DNA of 64,000 nucleotides from positions 448,718 to 512,717 of the forward strand of contig JH720358.1 in the NCBI GenBank assembly GCA_000231825.2, in the 5' to 3' direction. The position numbers were made by a program, and so were the translations under genes. Of the stretch, positions 53,064 to 64,000 are shown piece after piece. Numbering within the stretch: the first letter of the stretch is position 1; each line of letters begins with the position of its first letter. The notes beneath the pieces are model-generated. The model ran no database searches. It worked only from the letters and a program-made list of their open reading frames with translations, and was not told the origin of the DNA. This DNA comes from Tetrahymena elliotti 4EA (Eukaryota > Ciliophora > Oligohymenophorea > Hymenostomatida > Tetrahymenidae).

Positions 53064-53723
53064 ATGGACTCTTCTAAGTAATAGAATCTATATTTAGATT
53101 TTTTAAGTTTGGCTGCTAAAATTAAAACTACAGTTAGACATAGTTGGCCATTAGGTAAAGAAGAAAGGAGAGAAAGTGTTGGTGATCATTCTTAGAGATT
53201 AGTACTTATGAGTTTACTTTATGCAGATAAGTTAAGCTAGCCAGTTGATCAACTAAAGTGTGTTTTAATGGCTACTATTCATGATCTTCCAGAAGCTGTT
53301 TGTGGTGATATTCCTATTATTAATTAGGACAAAAATGTTAAAAAGTAAAAAGACATTTTAGAGCACTAAGCTTTAATAAAAATGACAGAAAGTTTAGATG
53401 AAGATATAAAAAATAAAATAAGAAATGCATATGATGAATATGAAGCACAATAAACAATAGAATCTAAATTTGTGAAAGCTTTAGATAAAATTGAAGCCTT
53501 TTAGCAACATAATTTAGATCCACTTGATACTTGGGAACCTAAAGAAAAAGAAATGCTTTTTTAGAATCGTTATTTAATGAGATATTGTGAATTTGATCCA
53601 TTTATTAAATAATTAGCATAATAAGTTATTGATGATGGAATCAAAAAATTGAGAAATGAAAGAGAAGATGTTGATAAAATAAGAGAATAAGCATTAGAAA
53701 AAGATAAATTGCTTGACTTTTGA
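53064..53723 (+). CDS. HD-domain phosphohydrolase (HDDC2 / YfbR-like 5'-nucleotidase)
   Basis: A single exon of 220 codons, 219 residues, close to the length of the HDDC2/YfbR family. These metal-dependent enzymes remove the 5' phosphate from deoxynucleoside monophosphates in the cytosol. The motif order is complete: RESVGDHSQRL with His42, the HD pair in ATIHDLPEAVCGDIP (73-74) with Glu77 and Asp82, and the downstream Asp in KALDKIEAF. Helices surround the motifs as expected, and the C-terminus is charged and helical. Identification rests on these metal-site residues and the overall length; the substrate is inferred from the family. Confidence 0.9.
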
Positions 53724-54932
53724 TTTATTTTCAAAACAATTATTGAAAAATATATTATTTTTAATTTATTTTATTATTTTCTTTCAGTTTATCTATTTAC
53801 CTATTCATAAGCCATTAACATAAGACAAAAAAATGAAACCAAAAATGATTTTTTGTATTTTTTCGTTTAAAAAGATATTTTATTTGTAAATAAATAAATG
53901 ATCTTTTACCTTAGCTTACTCTTTTTAAAAATTTTATGTTAAATATTTTTTTTTGTTATAAAAATTAAAATAATTGAGAAAAATGTTTCTGTTGCTGTTT
54001 GATTAAAAAAAATATTTAATTGATTGAAGCTTAATTATTTGTTAAATAAGTAAAGATATTTTATTAATCAAGTAAAAATGAGTTGATTTCCTAAAAAAAA
54101 AAACAATAATGTTCTCTGGTTTATTACATGTTTTACACTTATAAAACAATAATTATTTAATTCTTAGTTTTTTTCAAATCGTCTATAAATTATCTTTTTT
54201 TTGCAAATAATGAATTTATGAATAGAAAAAAATATTTATTTGTGAAAAATAAAGATTCTTTAACCTCAACTTACTCTTATTAATTTATTATGATTTATTT
54301 TATAAATATATTTTTTTTAAATAAATCAAATAATTAATTTAAATTAAAAAATATACTTTTTAATAAACACATGTTATTTGTTAGAGAAAGGCTTTATTAT
54401 TTATTATGAAGTAAAAAATGTTTTATTGATTCAATAAATAAGTAAAAGATTTGATTAGCTAAAATAAATTAGGCTTTTTTAAGATTATTTTGGTTAGGGA
54501 TATTATTTATTGGACATTAAAGAATTAATTTAAATTATTTATTTTTGTACATAATATGATATTCTTTGCAAAGAAGTAAAAGCAAAGTAATGAATTAGGT
54601 AAATAAGCAAGTTATTTAATTTTGTAAAGTAAATTAAGTTTATTTAAGATTATTTTTGTGAAGGAGAGTAGGGATATTATTACATTGAAGGTATTGGATA
54701 TTTAAGATAATTGAATAAATCAAATATATTTTAATTTAATAAATTTATTAAAGAGATTGATGTGTATATTTGTATGGTATTTAGTATTTAATGATTAATA
54801 ATAAAAAGTTATTAAGTATATAATCAAATATTGACTTTTTTAATGTGTAATTTTTGATTGATTAAAAAATATTACATTGTAATTATTCTTTCATAAGGCA
54901 AAATATTTATTATTATTAAGAAGACTTTTACT
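53724..54932. other. 1.2-kb intergenic region with degenerate direct repeats
   Basis: Two diverged duplications are visible. ATGATCTTTTACCTTAGCTT near 53898 resembles AGATTCTTTAACCTCAACTT near 54251. A stretch with TTAGGGATATTATT near 54493 resembles TAGGGATATTATTACATTGA near 54670. No gene is seen. Confidence 0.45.
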
Positions 54933-57124
54933 ATGGATAAATGTACATTTAGAAATAACATTCATCGTTTATCAGAAATATAAGAAGAAAGTCAGTTTAC
55001 CCTACAAAACTCTTACGAGAATACTTAAAACAACTTCCATAACATACACACGAAGTTTAGGATTAAGCCAAGTCTTAGAAACAAGATTAACAGAACAGAG
55101 TAAAATTAACAAATATAAGAAGATGAAAATGATAAATTCAGAATGATAGAAATTGGGTTGCCTAATTAAAATGCTTTAAAAAGGCCTAATTTGAAGAGAA
55201 ATAAGTAATCAACATATGATGATGTCAAAAAAGCTATCATTAGAAACAGTAAATTTTAATTGAAAAAGATTTATTAATCAACATATTTTTTAAAATAGTC
55301 TATTGTTCTAACAAATCAGAGAATTTCTTTAAGCAATATATATAAGCTTAGCAATAGCAACAGTAGCATTTAAATACAAGTTAAACATAAAACTAGATAA
55401 ACAATAATAATATTTAAGGTAATTCACCTATTTAAGTTTAAATCTCTAACCCATCAGAGAGGTAGACCAGTCTTTCTACTTACTAATATACTGCATCAAC
55501 CTCTGCTTCAACTACTTAAAATTCATAAACTTCTAAAAAGTAATAGATGATGTAAAATTATTATACGCCATCTTACAATACTATTTTGAATAGTAAAAGT
55601 GCATATTCTGATTGTCTGAATAATTCCTCATTCAACAATAAAGGTGCTAACATTCCTAACAATAGGAATTCGCCTGACTAGTCTTACTTGAACTCATAAA
55701 AAATAAGTAATTAATATTAAATATACTTAAAATCTATAAATGTATAAATTTAAAACAAGAATGACTGTTTATTTACATAATAATTTTCACAAAATTATTT
55801 TTTATGAATAAATAGTTAAATTAATACAAAATGAAGGTTAAGAGCTTAATGGGGTTCCTAAAAGAATGTAAATTGTTTTCTTTTTTAAGCTTTAAATTAA
55901 CAGATAAAAATATTATTAAATAGTGAAAGGAAAATAAAATATATTGAAAAATTCTCAAGTGCTACAGTTTATATGGGGAAACATGGTGGGACAAAATATA
56001 ATAATTAGAACAATATTCAAACTTCAACAAAACAGATAGGATATCTCCCACCAGTGAAAGTAACATATATATTTTTATTCATTTTATTTAAATTGTTTTT
56101 TTAAAAGAATATTGTAAATAGATCAATAGATAATTTAGAAAGCATCAAAGGAAATACACAACCAAACCTAAATCTGAATTAATCTCTTCTAAATAACATT
56201 TAAAATTAATAAATTAATTTAGAAGCTCCTATCTAAATAGATGTACTTAAACAAATAGATAGATTTCCTAGCACTGGTAAATCTAAAACTTCAACAAAGT
56301 TAGATAAACCTTTATTGGAGTATAAAGAAGACGAGCTGAATGAATTACTAAGTAAATCTTAAAAGCAAAAATCAATTTTCTAAAAATAAAAACAATAAAT
56401 AGAATAATATAATGTTTTGTAAAGATAAATTTTATAACTGAGTCCAGTAGGAAAAGAAAATAAAAGTTAATTTATTAGCCCTAAAAATAATAGCTAAATT
56501 ACAAATATAAACAAGACTTTAAGTAGTAATATGAGCCAATTAGATAAATCTGCTATTAGTAGAGCTTCAAATAATTTAGATAAAATAGAATTCTCTAATA
56601 CTAAATTAGCTAAAGAGTTGTAATTAGACAGAGAAAATAAATAATACGCCTGCTAACCACCTCTTTCTAAATAATAATTTATCCAATTCTTATAAGATAA
56701 GTAGTAAAAAATAGATGAAAAAATAAACAGCTTGCAACATACAGATTAACACAAAATCAAAGAATTAAAAAACCTTTTAGAAAAATAAAAAGGAAATCAA
56801 TAATAATAAAGTTAGACTTCTTTTTCTTTCTACAAAGAGAAGGAAAACAAAAGTGAAATTCAGAGAACTCACTCTTCAAATGAGCACCATAAAAAAAGCA
56901 GGACTGAAGATATTAATTTTATATCTTAATAAAATGCACAAAACTAAAGCTTTTTATCAAATAATGTTTCATTTATCAGTAACACCCAGCCTTTTCCATA
57001 AATATAAAGCAATTAAATCTTGAACAATTCCAATTATAATTACAAATCTACCTCTGATTTTTAAGAAAATAAGTAAATAAATACCTCTAAAATTGAAAAC
57101 AATAGTAACAACAACAATTTATGA
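54933..57124 (+). CDS. N/Q/S-rich protein of unknown function
   Basis: Five exons (54933-55248, 55299-55706, 55816-55867, 55924-56059, 56108-57124) sum to exactly 643 codons, 642 residues. The third exon is only 52 bp; its placement is fixed by frame (an in-frame TGA at 55805 must be intronic). The protein is hydrophilic and low-complexity throughout: a QQQQQQ run near residue 120, long Ser/Asn/Gln stretches, and short basic patches. A probable coiled-coil segment is around QQKIDEKINSLQ and KELKNLLEKQK in the last third. There is no signal peptide, helix or known domain. It is a real gene by splice-frame consistency; its role is unknown. Confidence 0.8.
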
Positions 57125-58154
57125 TGAGTAAATAGTTCAAAAATAAATATTAAATAAAAATAATTATTTCACAATTTCTATTTATTAAAATAAACTAATT
57201 TCTTTAAAAATAATTTTTGGTGAAAATAATCATAATAAATAACAATAAATATATTATCTAAATCAACTAATTTATTAGTTAAATCAATAACTGAGTAAAT
57301 AAATAAATAATTTTTATTCTTGTAAATATTCATTTTTGCATTCTTTCTTTTCAAAATTTATATTTTAATTTTATAATATTTGAATTCATTCATGATGTTC
57401 GTACAAAGAAAATATCATATATTTTTTTGTTTGGTTAGCTAGAAAAAATATTATGGATAGCTTTGAAATGTTAATTTATATTTAATAATTTTTAAAGATT
57501 GATAAGAAATTTTATTAAAATATAAATGTTCAAATAAAGAAATACATTGAATCAAATTTATTTTAATTTTTAAAAATTTTAAAATTGTCTGCTTTTAAAT
57601 TGAATAACTGAATACAACTTACAAACTTATATTATTGCATAAAAAATAATATAAAAAACAATACAAAGATGATTGATTAATATCAAAGTTTAAAATTTTA
57701 TAATATTTTACATTAAACTTTGAAAATTCTAAAGAATTAAAAGATTTAAATCCATTTTTTCATTTGCATAATGAATTTACAAATTTCAAAGTTTCAGAAT
57801 AAACTTTGTATGAATTATAACTAAAAATTAATAAGTAATATTCTACAAAATCAAAGTTTAAATGGAATGAGAATATTTGAATTTTTAGTTATTTTATGAT
57901 AAAAATTAGAAAATTATTTAATTTCATCAATAATATCCTACTGAATTTATTACTAAAGTTAACTCATTAACTCATAAAATAGCATATTAATAATTATAAA
58001 AAATAATACAAAGAGAAGTTGATATTAGGTATAGAAATATTAAAAATCTAGTAATATTTCAGTCAGGGATTTAAAATTGAAAATGATTAACAGATATAAA
58101 TTTATTTTTTAATTAACATACTAATTTTTAATTTTGAGAGAAATATTAACTTTA
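57125..58154. other. intergenic, with TCAAAGTTTA motif cluster
   Basis: AT-rich region between convergent genes. It holds the inverted repeat listed separately and no gene. Confidence 0.5.
57683..57860. repeat. TCAAAGTTTA inverted-repeat cluster
   Basis: TCAAAGTTTA at 57683-57692 faces its exact reverse complement TAAACTTTGA at 57714-57723 across a 21-bp loop. Further copies or near copies lie at 57785 (forward), 57800 (reverse) and 57851-57860 (forward). Confidence 0.65.
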
Positions 58155-59271
58155 TCACTATTGTTCAGTGTTTTATTTGAGCTGAGAATATAAAGGATTT
58201 GTGCTTTATAAGCTGTACATTAAAATTGTATTTTTGTAATATGAAGAGTCCTTTTTTAAATTATAAATAACTTAGTGTAAAGGATGAGAGCGATCACAAT
58301 TCATAGAGGATTCTTAAACTTCTATATGAGTAAAGTGTATATGTAAGTGATAATAAGTAGGTTAATAATGAATATAGGCTCTAATTTTATTTTTACTTAC
58401 ACCAAATTTCTCTTGTATTTTTTATTCCTTTGAATCAAATATTATTTATTTAATATAAAATTTATATTTTTAACAATTAATTAATTACAGTAGTTTTTAA
58501 TATATTTTCTAATAGCTCTACATGAGATCCATCTAGATCTCTTATACTTTGGATGTCTCTCCTTTAAGTTATAGCTAATAAATAGAGCTATTAAGTCTAA
58601 GTAAAATCATTAAACTTATAATCTGGAAGTATTATAAATCCATTTTATTAGTCTTAGTTTTAGTATACAATTCTATCTTATTCTGCTTTCCCTTCTAAAA
58701 TGTTATAAAGCCACTACAAGCTATTTGTCTTAACATCATCAATATATTTTTTTACAATCTTCATATTTTAAAAAAGACATCCATTAATTTAAGATATTAA
58801 AAATTATATTATTTTTATACACTGCTATAGATTTCAGGTGTTTCTACTATGATAATAGAATCACATTTAGTATACTTATTTATCAATTTTTATGTAGCTG
58901 GATAGATTGTCTACAAGTCTATCTTATTCCACTCATCATTTAACAATTCTAAATTGTATCTAGTAAAAATGTCATTCTTTTAAAAAGATTTATGATAATT
59001 AATCTTTAAATTCATTAAAAAAACTACTTCAAAATATTTCTTAGATTCAATAATTTTGTTTAAATTATTATTATAATCATCAGAAAATGGCTTCTTCTTA
59101 AAAATCATGATTGCTTCTTTATTTTCATCCTAAAAGTAACCTTTTTTATAGAGAGTTATTCATATATTAGTTTTTAATTTAAATACCTAAAAGCACTAAA
59201 GTTTAGGTCTCTGGAGAATTTTAAAGTAGCTTCTTAAGTTTAAAATCTTAGAGTTAGAATTATTCCTACAT
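58155..59271 (-). CDS. DCPS: scavenger mRNA decapping enzyme DcpS
   Basis: Hydrolyses the residual m7GpppN cap after 3'-5' mRNA decay. Four exons (59271-59187, 59140-58821, 58758-58489, 58427-58155) sum to exactly 316 codons, 315 residues, slightly shorter than human DcpS (337). The N-terminal domain starts DFKLKKLLQ and LVLLGYF. The swap-linker region has IYPATQKLINKY, followed by SLQWLYNILEGKAEQDRIVY and GFIILPDYKF. LLAITQRRDIQSIRDLDGSH comes next, then the catalytic HIT motif in PTYYHLHIHFTH (His-x-His-x-His at 252-256). The central histidine His254 is the expected nucleophile. All family landmarks are in order, so the enzyme should be active. Confidence 0.95.
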
Positions 59272-59769
59272 TATAATTTAATTGTTAATTTATTATTAAT
59301 AATTAAAAATCAATTTGAATTTTCTATTCATACACTAAATAAATCAATCAATATTTCATAAAAACTATCATTTAATATTAAAAAAACACTTTTCTTATCA
59401 AAATTACCTATATTATTAGGAATTACATGAGCATTTGGTAGATAGATAGATAGATAATCAGGTTAATTTTTATCAAAAATTTTGAAATTTTTTTGATTAA
59501 AAATAAACAAAAGATTGATTTTCATACAAACAATTAATTATGAAAATAAAGTTTTCTAGATAGATTGAGAACAAAAATGATATAAAACATAGACTATCTG
59601 ACAATATATGAAATAATTTTAATATATATTTGTTCAATTAATAAACTATCAATCAATGTTAGTGTTGTAAGTACATTCTCATCTTTCATTAAATCTTTTT
59701 TAGAATAAATGAATATTTCATTAATTTTAAAAATAAATTTACCTATGTTTTTTTATTGCAGTCTCCTCT
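59272..59769. other. intergenic, with a GATA microsatellite
   Basis: AT-rich upstream region of DcpS. A short (GATA)n run lies at about 59441-59456. The 3' end of the upstream gene may extend here through an additional exon. Confidence 0.5.
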
Positions 59770-60212
59770 TCAGTCACAAATTAAAATATTTTTAGCTTTA
59801 CTTGTGGGATCAAAGCGTGTATTCTCTTCCAAATTTAAAACTTGATTTGGAGTACAATTAAGATAGCTAGACTAATCATCAAAATATTAACTTTAAGAAA
59901 TGTCTACTCCAAAATTTCCTTAGCATCTTTCCATCTCAGAAGCATCAAGGTTTGTAATCGACTAAGGCTTGTTCTTAAAATTCTCTAAGGTCTTCAAATT
60001 AGAGATTTCATCAAAGTGTGGATTAATAATATTATCCTAAGGCTCTTATTTAGCATGCGAGCTTAAATTATTTTATATTTCTTATTGTTTATTGTTAGTT
60101 TCAGTGGAGGAATTAGTGCTTGACTAAATTTGGGAGGAGGTTCACCTAGGATACCTTGTTTTAAAACTCTAAAAGTTCCATCTTAAGGTTTGTTTGAACT
60201 ATTTTGACTCAT
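59770..60212 (-). CDS. hypothetical polar protein with unresolved frame break
   Basis: ATG at 60212 (MSQNSSNKPQDGTFRVLKQG). The frame reads through GEPPPKFSQ and then loses coding character. A second frame, shifted by one, carries STNSSTETNNKQQEIQNN on to a polar domain (FDEISNLKTLENF, DASEMERCQGNFGVDISQSQ) and reaches TGA at 59772-59770. The span of 443 bp is 2 modulo 3, so either an intron of length 2 modulo 3 (for example 44 or 74 bp, neither with convincing borders) or an indel lies near 60110-60165. An alternative 3' splice (GTAAAGCT...CTGAAG) would replace the last residues by KETAIKKHR and a short further exon. Base composition is richer in GC than the surroundings, which supports coding. 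Function unknown. Confidence 0.55.
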
Positions 60213-60892
60213 CGTTGAGGTTATTTGTTGAGGATAGCAAGTAGGTACTTGCGTAAGTTAAGAAATTTTGGAATTTCATCCCAAAATAATTTTTTTTTTA
60301 AATTAAAAAAATAATTAATTTAAAAATAATGTTTATATTTTGAATGAATTCAGTTTCTGAGTTTTTCAAGAAAACGTTATCAATAAATCCACCAAATAGA
60401 AAATAAAAGCTTTTAATTGAAATTCTGTTTTCATCAATAACCTAATGAATTTTAATATGAAGAATTTTAAAATTATAGATACCAAAAGAGATAGATAAAT
60501 AATTAAATAAATAAATAAAAAAGAGAGGCTAAAACTGTAACTTTAAATCAGATTTACTATGTTAAAAATTTCATAAATTGAGTGTGAAATAAATCTTACA
60601 TTTCCTCCAAATTATTCAATTCGCATTTAAAAACTTTCTGATCTGTATGCAGACTAAAAATAATTTATGTAAATATAAGATATGAGCATCAATCAGGCAA
60701 AGTGAAAAGAAGTTTTATATCAGAAAATTTCCCTCAAAAGTAAATTCTAAAATATCTTTATATTAAAAAATTATTTTTAATAGGAATTGATTATAATATA
60801 AAAGATTTATTTTTATTTTACAATTAAAAACTCTGCTTCTGTACAACTAGATACTTTCATAAATTAATTAACCGCAAACAAAAAAAAACAAA
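60213..60892. other. intergenic between divergent genes
   Basis: AT-rich; nothing recognised. Confidence 0.5.
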
Positions 60893-61627
60893 ATGAAAAA
60901 TACTAAAAAAATATAAAATTTCTTATATTTGTTAATTTTTCTTTATTATTTCTTCAAATTTGATTTCTATTTCTCTCAAAAACACAAAAATACTTCATTT
61001 GTGAGATTGAATTTTAGATACTTTAAATTAAATTTTCTTAGAATAGTTAGGTCATGCAAATTTCATAATATTTTATCTTTATTTTTCTCAAAAAACAAAC
61101 GAAAATATGAAATTAAAAAAAATCTTTGCTGGAATTAAAACCTCTTTCTTTTTATTTGGAGCTTATTACATAATTTTATTAGTAAAAATATATTTTAAAA
61201 AGCAGATAATAGTTACATTTGCTATTCAATAATTACTATATACATGTATTAACGCTACTTTTTATGTGGGCTTTATAGGATGGATGAAGTACTTTCACAA
61301 CTTAAATCAAAATAAAATTAGATCAAAAACTAACAGAAAAATTAATTTCCTTTTAAGCAAAAAATTTTTATTTATCTGCTCTATATTAGTTACACAGATA
61401 ATTTAAATTTTACTACAAAAAAACAATGTAAAATTCAAAAAAATTTCCCCACGTTTAACATCAAATAGATATTGTAAATATACTTCTAAATGCTCTAAGA
61501 AGGGAAAAAAAGCTCATTTTTCTCAAATTATTATCAAAATAATACTTAATATTTATCTGAAAATATAAATTCTGAACCCAAAATTTTTTAATTCAGTAAA
61601 TTTTCTTAAAACCTTATTCGGGTTTGA
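60893..61627 (+). CDS. hypothetical protein, 244 residues, with N-terminal hydrophobic segment
   Basis: The ATG at 60893 lies in a typical ciliate start context (AAAACAAAATG). The frame is open to the TGA at 61625-61627. Several TGA triplets in the interval are all in other frames, in four cases because the codon used is GAA. Residues 9-24 are hydrophobic and aromatic (NFLYLLIFLYYFFKFDF), possibly a signal anchor. The rest is basic and rich in F, K, N, Q and S with no recognised motif. The composition is close to local noncoding DNA, so the call stays tentative. Confidence 0.42.
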
Positions 61628-61971
61628 TAACATTCATCTATTACCTATTTCTAAGAAAATTTAAACACTAAAATTTCATCAATTAATGTTTTAATATTGT
61701 TTAAAGATATATTTCAATGTATTTTTCATTTAAAATGAGATCTTCTGAAAAGGTATTAACAACAAAAAAAAATAAAAATGTTATAATGATCATATTTGCG
61801 TATGGAATTAATATCTAAAATTTAATTCTTCTAATTTTAAATAAAATACTAAAAATTATTTTTTCAGCTTGTTTATTTTTTTATACTGTCAATTCTTATT
61901 AATTGGGGCTTATAACAACCATGGTTCAATTTTAAATAAATTTTACTAATATATCTTGTTAAGCCTGTATG
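61628..61971. other. intergenic
   Basis: AT-rich stretch leading to the palindromic repeat; nothing seen. Confidence 0.5.
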
Positions 61972-62022
61972 TAGCCTTATAAGGCAGTACCTTAGGGTAC
62001 TACATATATATATATATATATA
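61972..62022. repeat. palindromic repeat element, copy 2
   Basis: TAGCCTTATAAGGCAGTACC followed by TTAGGGTACTAC and a (TA)n run. Compared with copy 1 at 18352 it differs at a few bases. The left part forms its own inverted repeat (GCCTTATAAGGC) and the right part a 16-bp palindrome with one mismatch. Confidence 0.85.
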
Positions 62023-62964
62023 AATATTTTTCATTCAAAATGATTTAAAAAAAAAATTATCTTTTAAAAGCAATAAAAAATTTTTTTCAATATTTGAAAT
62101 AATAGGCAGTGGTTTTTGAGTAGGTTAAATATATGCTTAAGTTACACTAAAGTGTTGGTTAAAATAAATAATTATTATTTTTTTAAAATGCTTATTATAA
62201 AATATAAAAGAATTACATAAAATCATTAACCATTATGAATTGAAAAATTAAATTGGCTTACACTATCTTACCTCAGTTGTTCCTTCTTTCTTTTTTCATC
62301 TTGTTTTTCTTCTCATCTTTCTTTTTTTTTCTAATTTTTATTTTATTTATTTATTATTTATTTTTTTTTTTTTCGTAATATCATAGCTCCTTTTCAAATA
62401 AAGTAGAAATTAAAATAATTTTATGAATTTCAACTGAAAGAGTTTTGATACATTAAAATATTTATGATTCTAAAAATTAATTTGGTTTGAAAATAGAACA
62501 TTTAATTTACATTATTTTAGTAAATAAAATTCTTTATTCCATTTGTGAAATCAGAAAACTAAAGTTACAGTTAAACCGATTTAAAAATTTTTGATTCAAG
62601 CAACAAGTGGATCTGATTATCTGAAAAAATAAATTATGAAAAAAGTCTAAAAATAGATCTTTTTTAAATTAGTTTCATAAAAATTCAAAATTATTTTTCT
62701 AAATTAGATTAATATATTTTGTATCATATTAATCAACAAACTCTTTTTTTGCTATTTACTCTTATTTGCTTGATATAGCCTGAATTGATTTTAATAGAAT
62801 TAATTCATTTTTATTGTTGCTTGCTATTATATTTTTTAGAAAAATAAGAAGTTTTAGTTTAAAAAGCACTTTATCTAAAAAAGAAAAAAAGAAGGAAATA
62901 CCTCATTATTAATAAAATTCCACAAGATTTTTCATGAAACAAAAATTCAATTAAATAAGAAAAA
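62023..62964. other. intergenic, with a polypyrimidine tract
   Basis: Around 62280-62375 the plus strand is almost pure T/C with a later pure T/A part. On the minus strand this would read as a lysine/glutamate-rich segment but without a supported gene. Nothing else recognised. Confidence 0.45.
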
Positions 62965-63279
62965 TCATTCAATTTATCCATTGAGTTCTAAATTTTTAGA
63001 GTAAAATACAAAAAATCTATTCAGCTCAATCTTTTTTACAAACTATTTTCCATCTAATTTTTTCAAAATATGCATTTTCTTTTCAAGACTGATCCTTATT
63101 TTAACTTTAACCTATTAGAATGTTTTAATAAACTATTAAAACAAATTTTATATCATATTTATATTCATCTTTGTGATATTTAGATTCTTTTTTTGATTTT
63201 AATCATTTTCATATTTATTGTTTGTTTCCATAATAGAAGATTAAAAAAATAATAGATATGTTTCTTCAATTCTTTGCAT
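62965..63279 (-). CDS. weak hypothetical ORF, 104 residues
   Basis: Open from the ATG at 63279 (MQRIEETYLLFF) or the second ATG at 63231 (METNNKYEND) to the TGA at 62967-62965. The polar N-terminus is followed by a basic helical part (KIRISLEKKMHILKKLDGK). A segment about 100 bp upstream on the same strand (AQVLVKIEDHQANLKN) also looks coding, so this could be the last exon of a longer gene. No motif is recognised. Confidence 0.28.
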
Positions 63280-64000
63280 AAAAAAATATTCTGAATCTCG
63301 ATAATTATATTTAATTTTTTAAATTTGCTTGATGATCCTCTATTTTAACAAGCACTTGAGCATTTTAATCTGCACTTATAAATGAATAAATATGTATAGT
63401 CCATCAAATTAAAAATTTTTGTATTGATTGATACATATTTTTTTCATCCATTTCCTATTGTGAGTCAATAAATTATATGCAAAAAAAGCTCTCTAAGTAA
63501 AAGGCAAATTGCATAAATATGAAAAAATATTTGTAAATTACTTCTTGAAACTCATCATGTTTTAAAACTAAAATAAAACCTTTTTATTTTTACTATTATT
63601 TTATTATGAAGAAAAAAAAGTTAATATTTGTTATTTAAATTTAGAAATTGGCTTGAAACGCGAAATACCACAATAAGAATAAGATATTCTTGAATAAATT
63701 CTAAAATAGAATAGTTAATATTCTAATAAAAATTTTGATAAAATTAAAAAATTATGGTTTTATTATTTTAGAATTTTAATTAAATTCTATTTATTTTTTT
63801 GAAATTATAAAATCAATTACACACACACATTTTTCTCTTCTACTATATGCTATAGAGAAAAAAATATTCAAGTTTCTATTTTTGAATTTTAAAAGGGTAA
63901 AATATTTTAAAGTATTTAATTTAAAAATAAATTTTTTAATGTGTTATTATTATTAGGAGTATTTTAATGAAAATTAATTTTAAAAATATTTAATTAAATT
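63280..64000. other. right end of the window, no supported gene
   Basis: AT-rich. A possible minus-strand coding segment around 63320-63390 was not resolved. Confidence 0.4.

Noticed and set aside
62280..62375. Lysine/glutamate-rich minus-strand frame
   Set aside because: It derives from a polypyrimidine/T tract and has no start, stop or splice support.

Overview
The window looks like macronuclear DNA of a ciliate, most probably Tetrahymena or a close relative. It is extremely AT-rich. Every convincing gene reads through TAA and TAG (as glutamine) and ends only at TGA. Genes are cut by short, very AT-rich introns of about 30-250 bp bounded by GTA...TAG. A 5S rRNA copy at 6.4 kb matches the Tetrahymena 5S sequence as I remember it. 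Standard-code ORF calls are mostly meaningless here, so gene models were rebuilt by hand with the ciliate code. For most genes the summed exon lengths are exact multiples of three, which is an internal check on the splicing.

Layout. 1-2640 (-): N-terminal half of an ABCC-type ABC transporter that runs off the left edge. 3352-~5450 (-): leucine-rich-repeat gene with roughly one repeat per exon. 6385-7002 (-): two 5S rRNA genes flanking an N gap. 7689-18105 (+): a giant, about 3,347-residue multi-pass membrane protein with a beta-helix and a Cys-rich ectodomain. 18252-18351: N gap, followed by a palindromic repeat that recurs at 61972. 19123-19311 (+): small secreted six-cysteine, knottin-like peptide. 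20827-22323 (-): unknown, apparently highly expressed protein with a membrane segment. 23329-25146 (+): U2AF large subunit. 25931-26545 (+): possible hypothetical gene. 26681-29926 (+): 1,081-residue protein with an N-terminal membrane helix and a split UBR-like Cys/His cluster. 32106-32537 (+): small secreted, probably GPI-anchored protein. 32863-33939 (-): unknown protein. 34764-35527 (-): EF-hand protein. 36221-41092 (+): anoctamin (TMEM16).

42.5-52.2 kb is a cluster of three protein-kinase-fold genes: a NEK-type kinase (+), an intronless kinase plus pseudokinase tandem (-), and a degenerate kinase with a long Q/N/S/P-rich tail (-). Then follow a small one-helix protein (52436-52708, -), an HD-domain hydrolase (53064-53723, +), an N/Q/S-rich unknown protein (54933-57124, +), the scavenger decapping enzyme DcpS (58155-59271, -), a gene with an unresolved frame break (59770-60212, -), and two weaker hypothetical ORFs (60893-61627 +, 62965-63279 -).

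There are no operons; neighbouring genes are independent transcription units. The functional themes are signalling (kinases, EF hand), membrane transport or lipid scrambling (ABC transporter, anoctamin), surface or secreted proteins, and RNA metabolism (5S, U2AF, DcpS). The most unusual items are the kinase-pseudokinase fusion, the knottin-like secreted peptide, the anoctamin that appears to lack the calcium-site acids, and the palindromic repeat next to the assembly gap.
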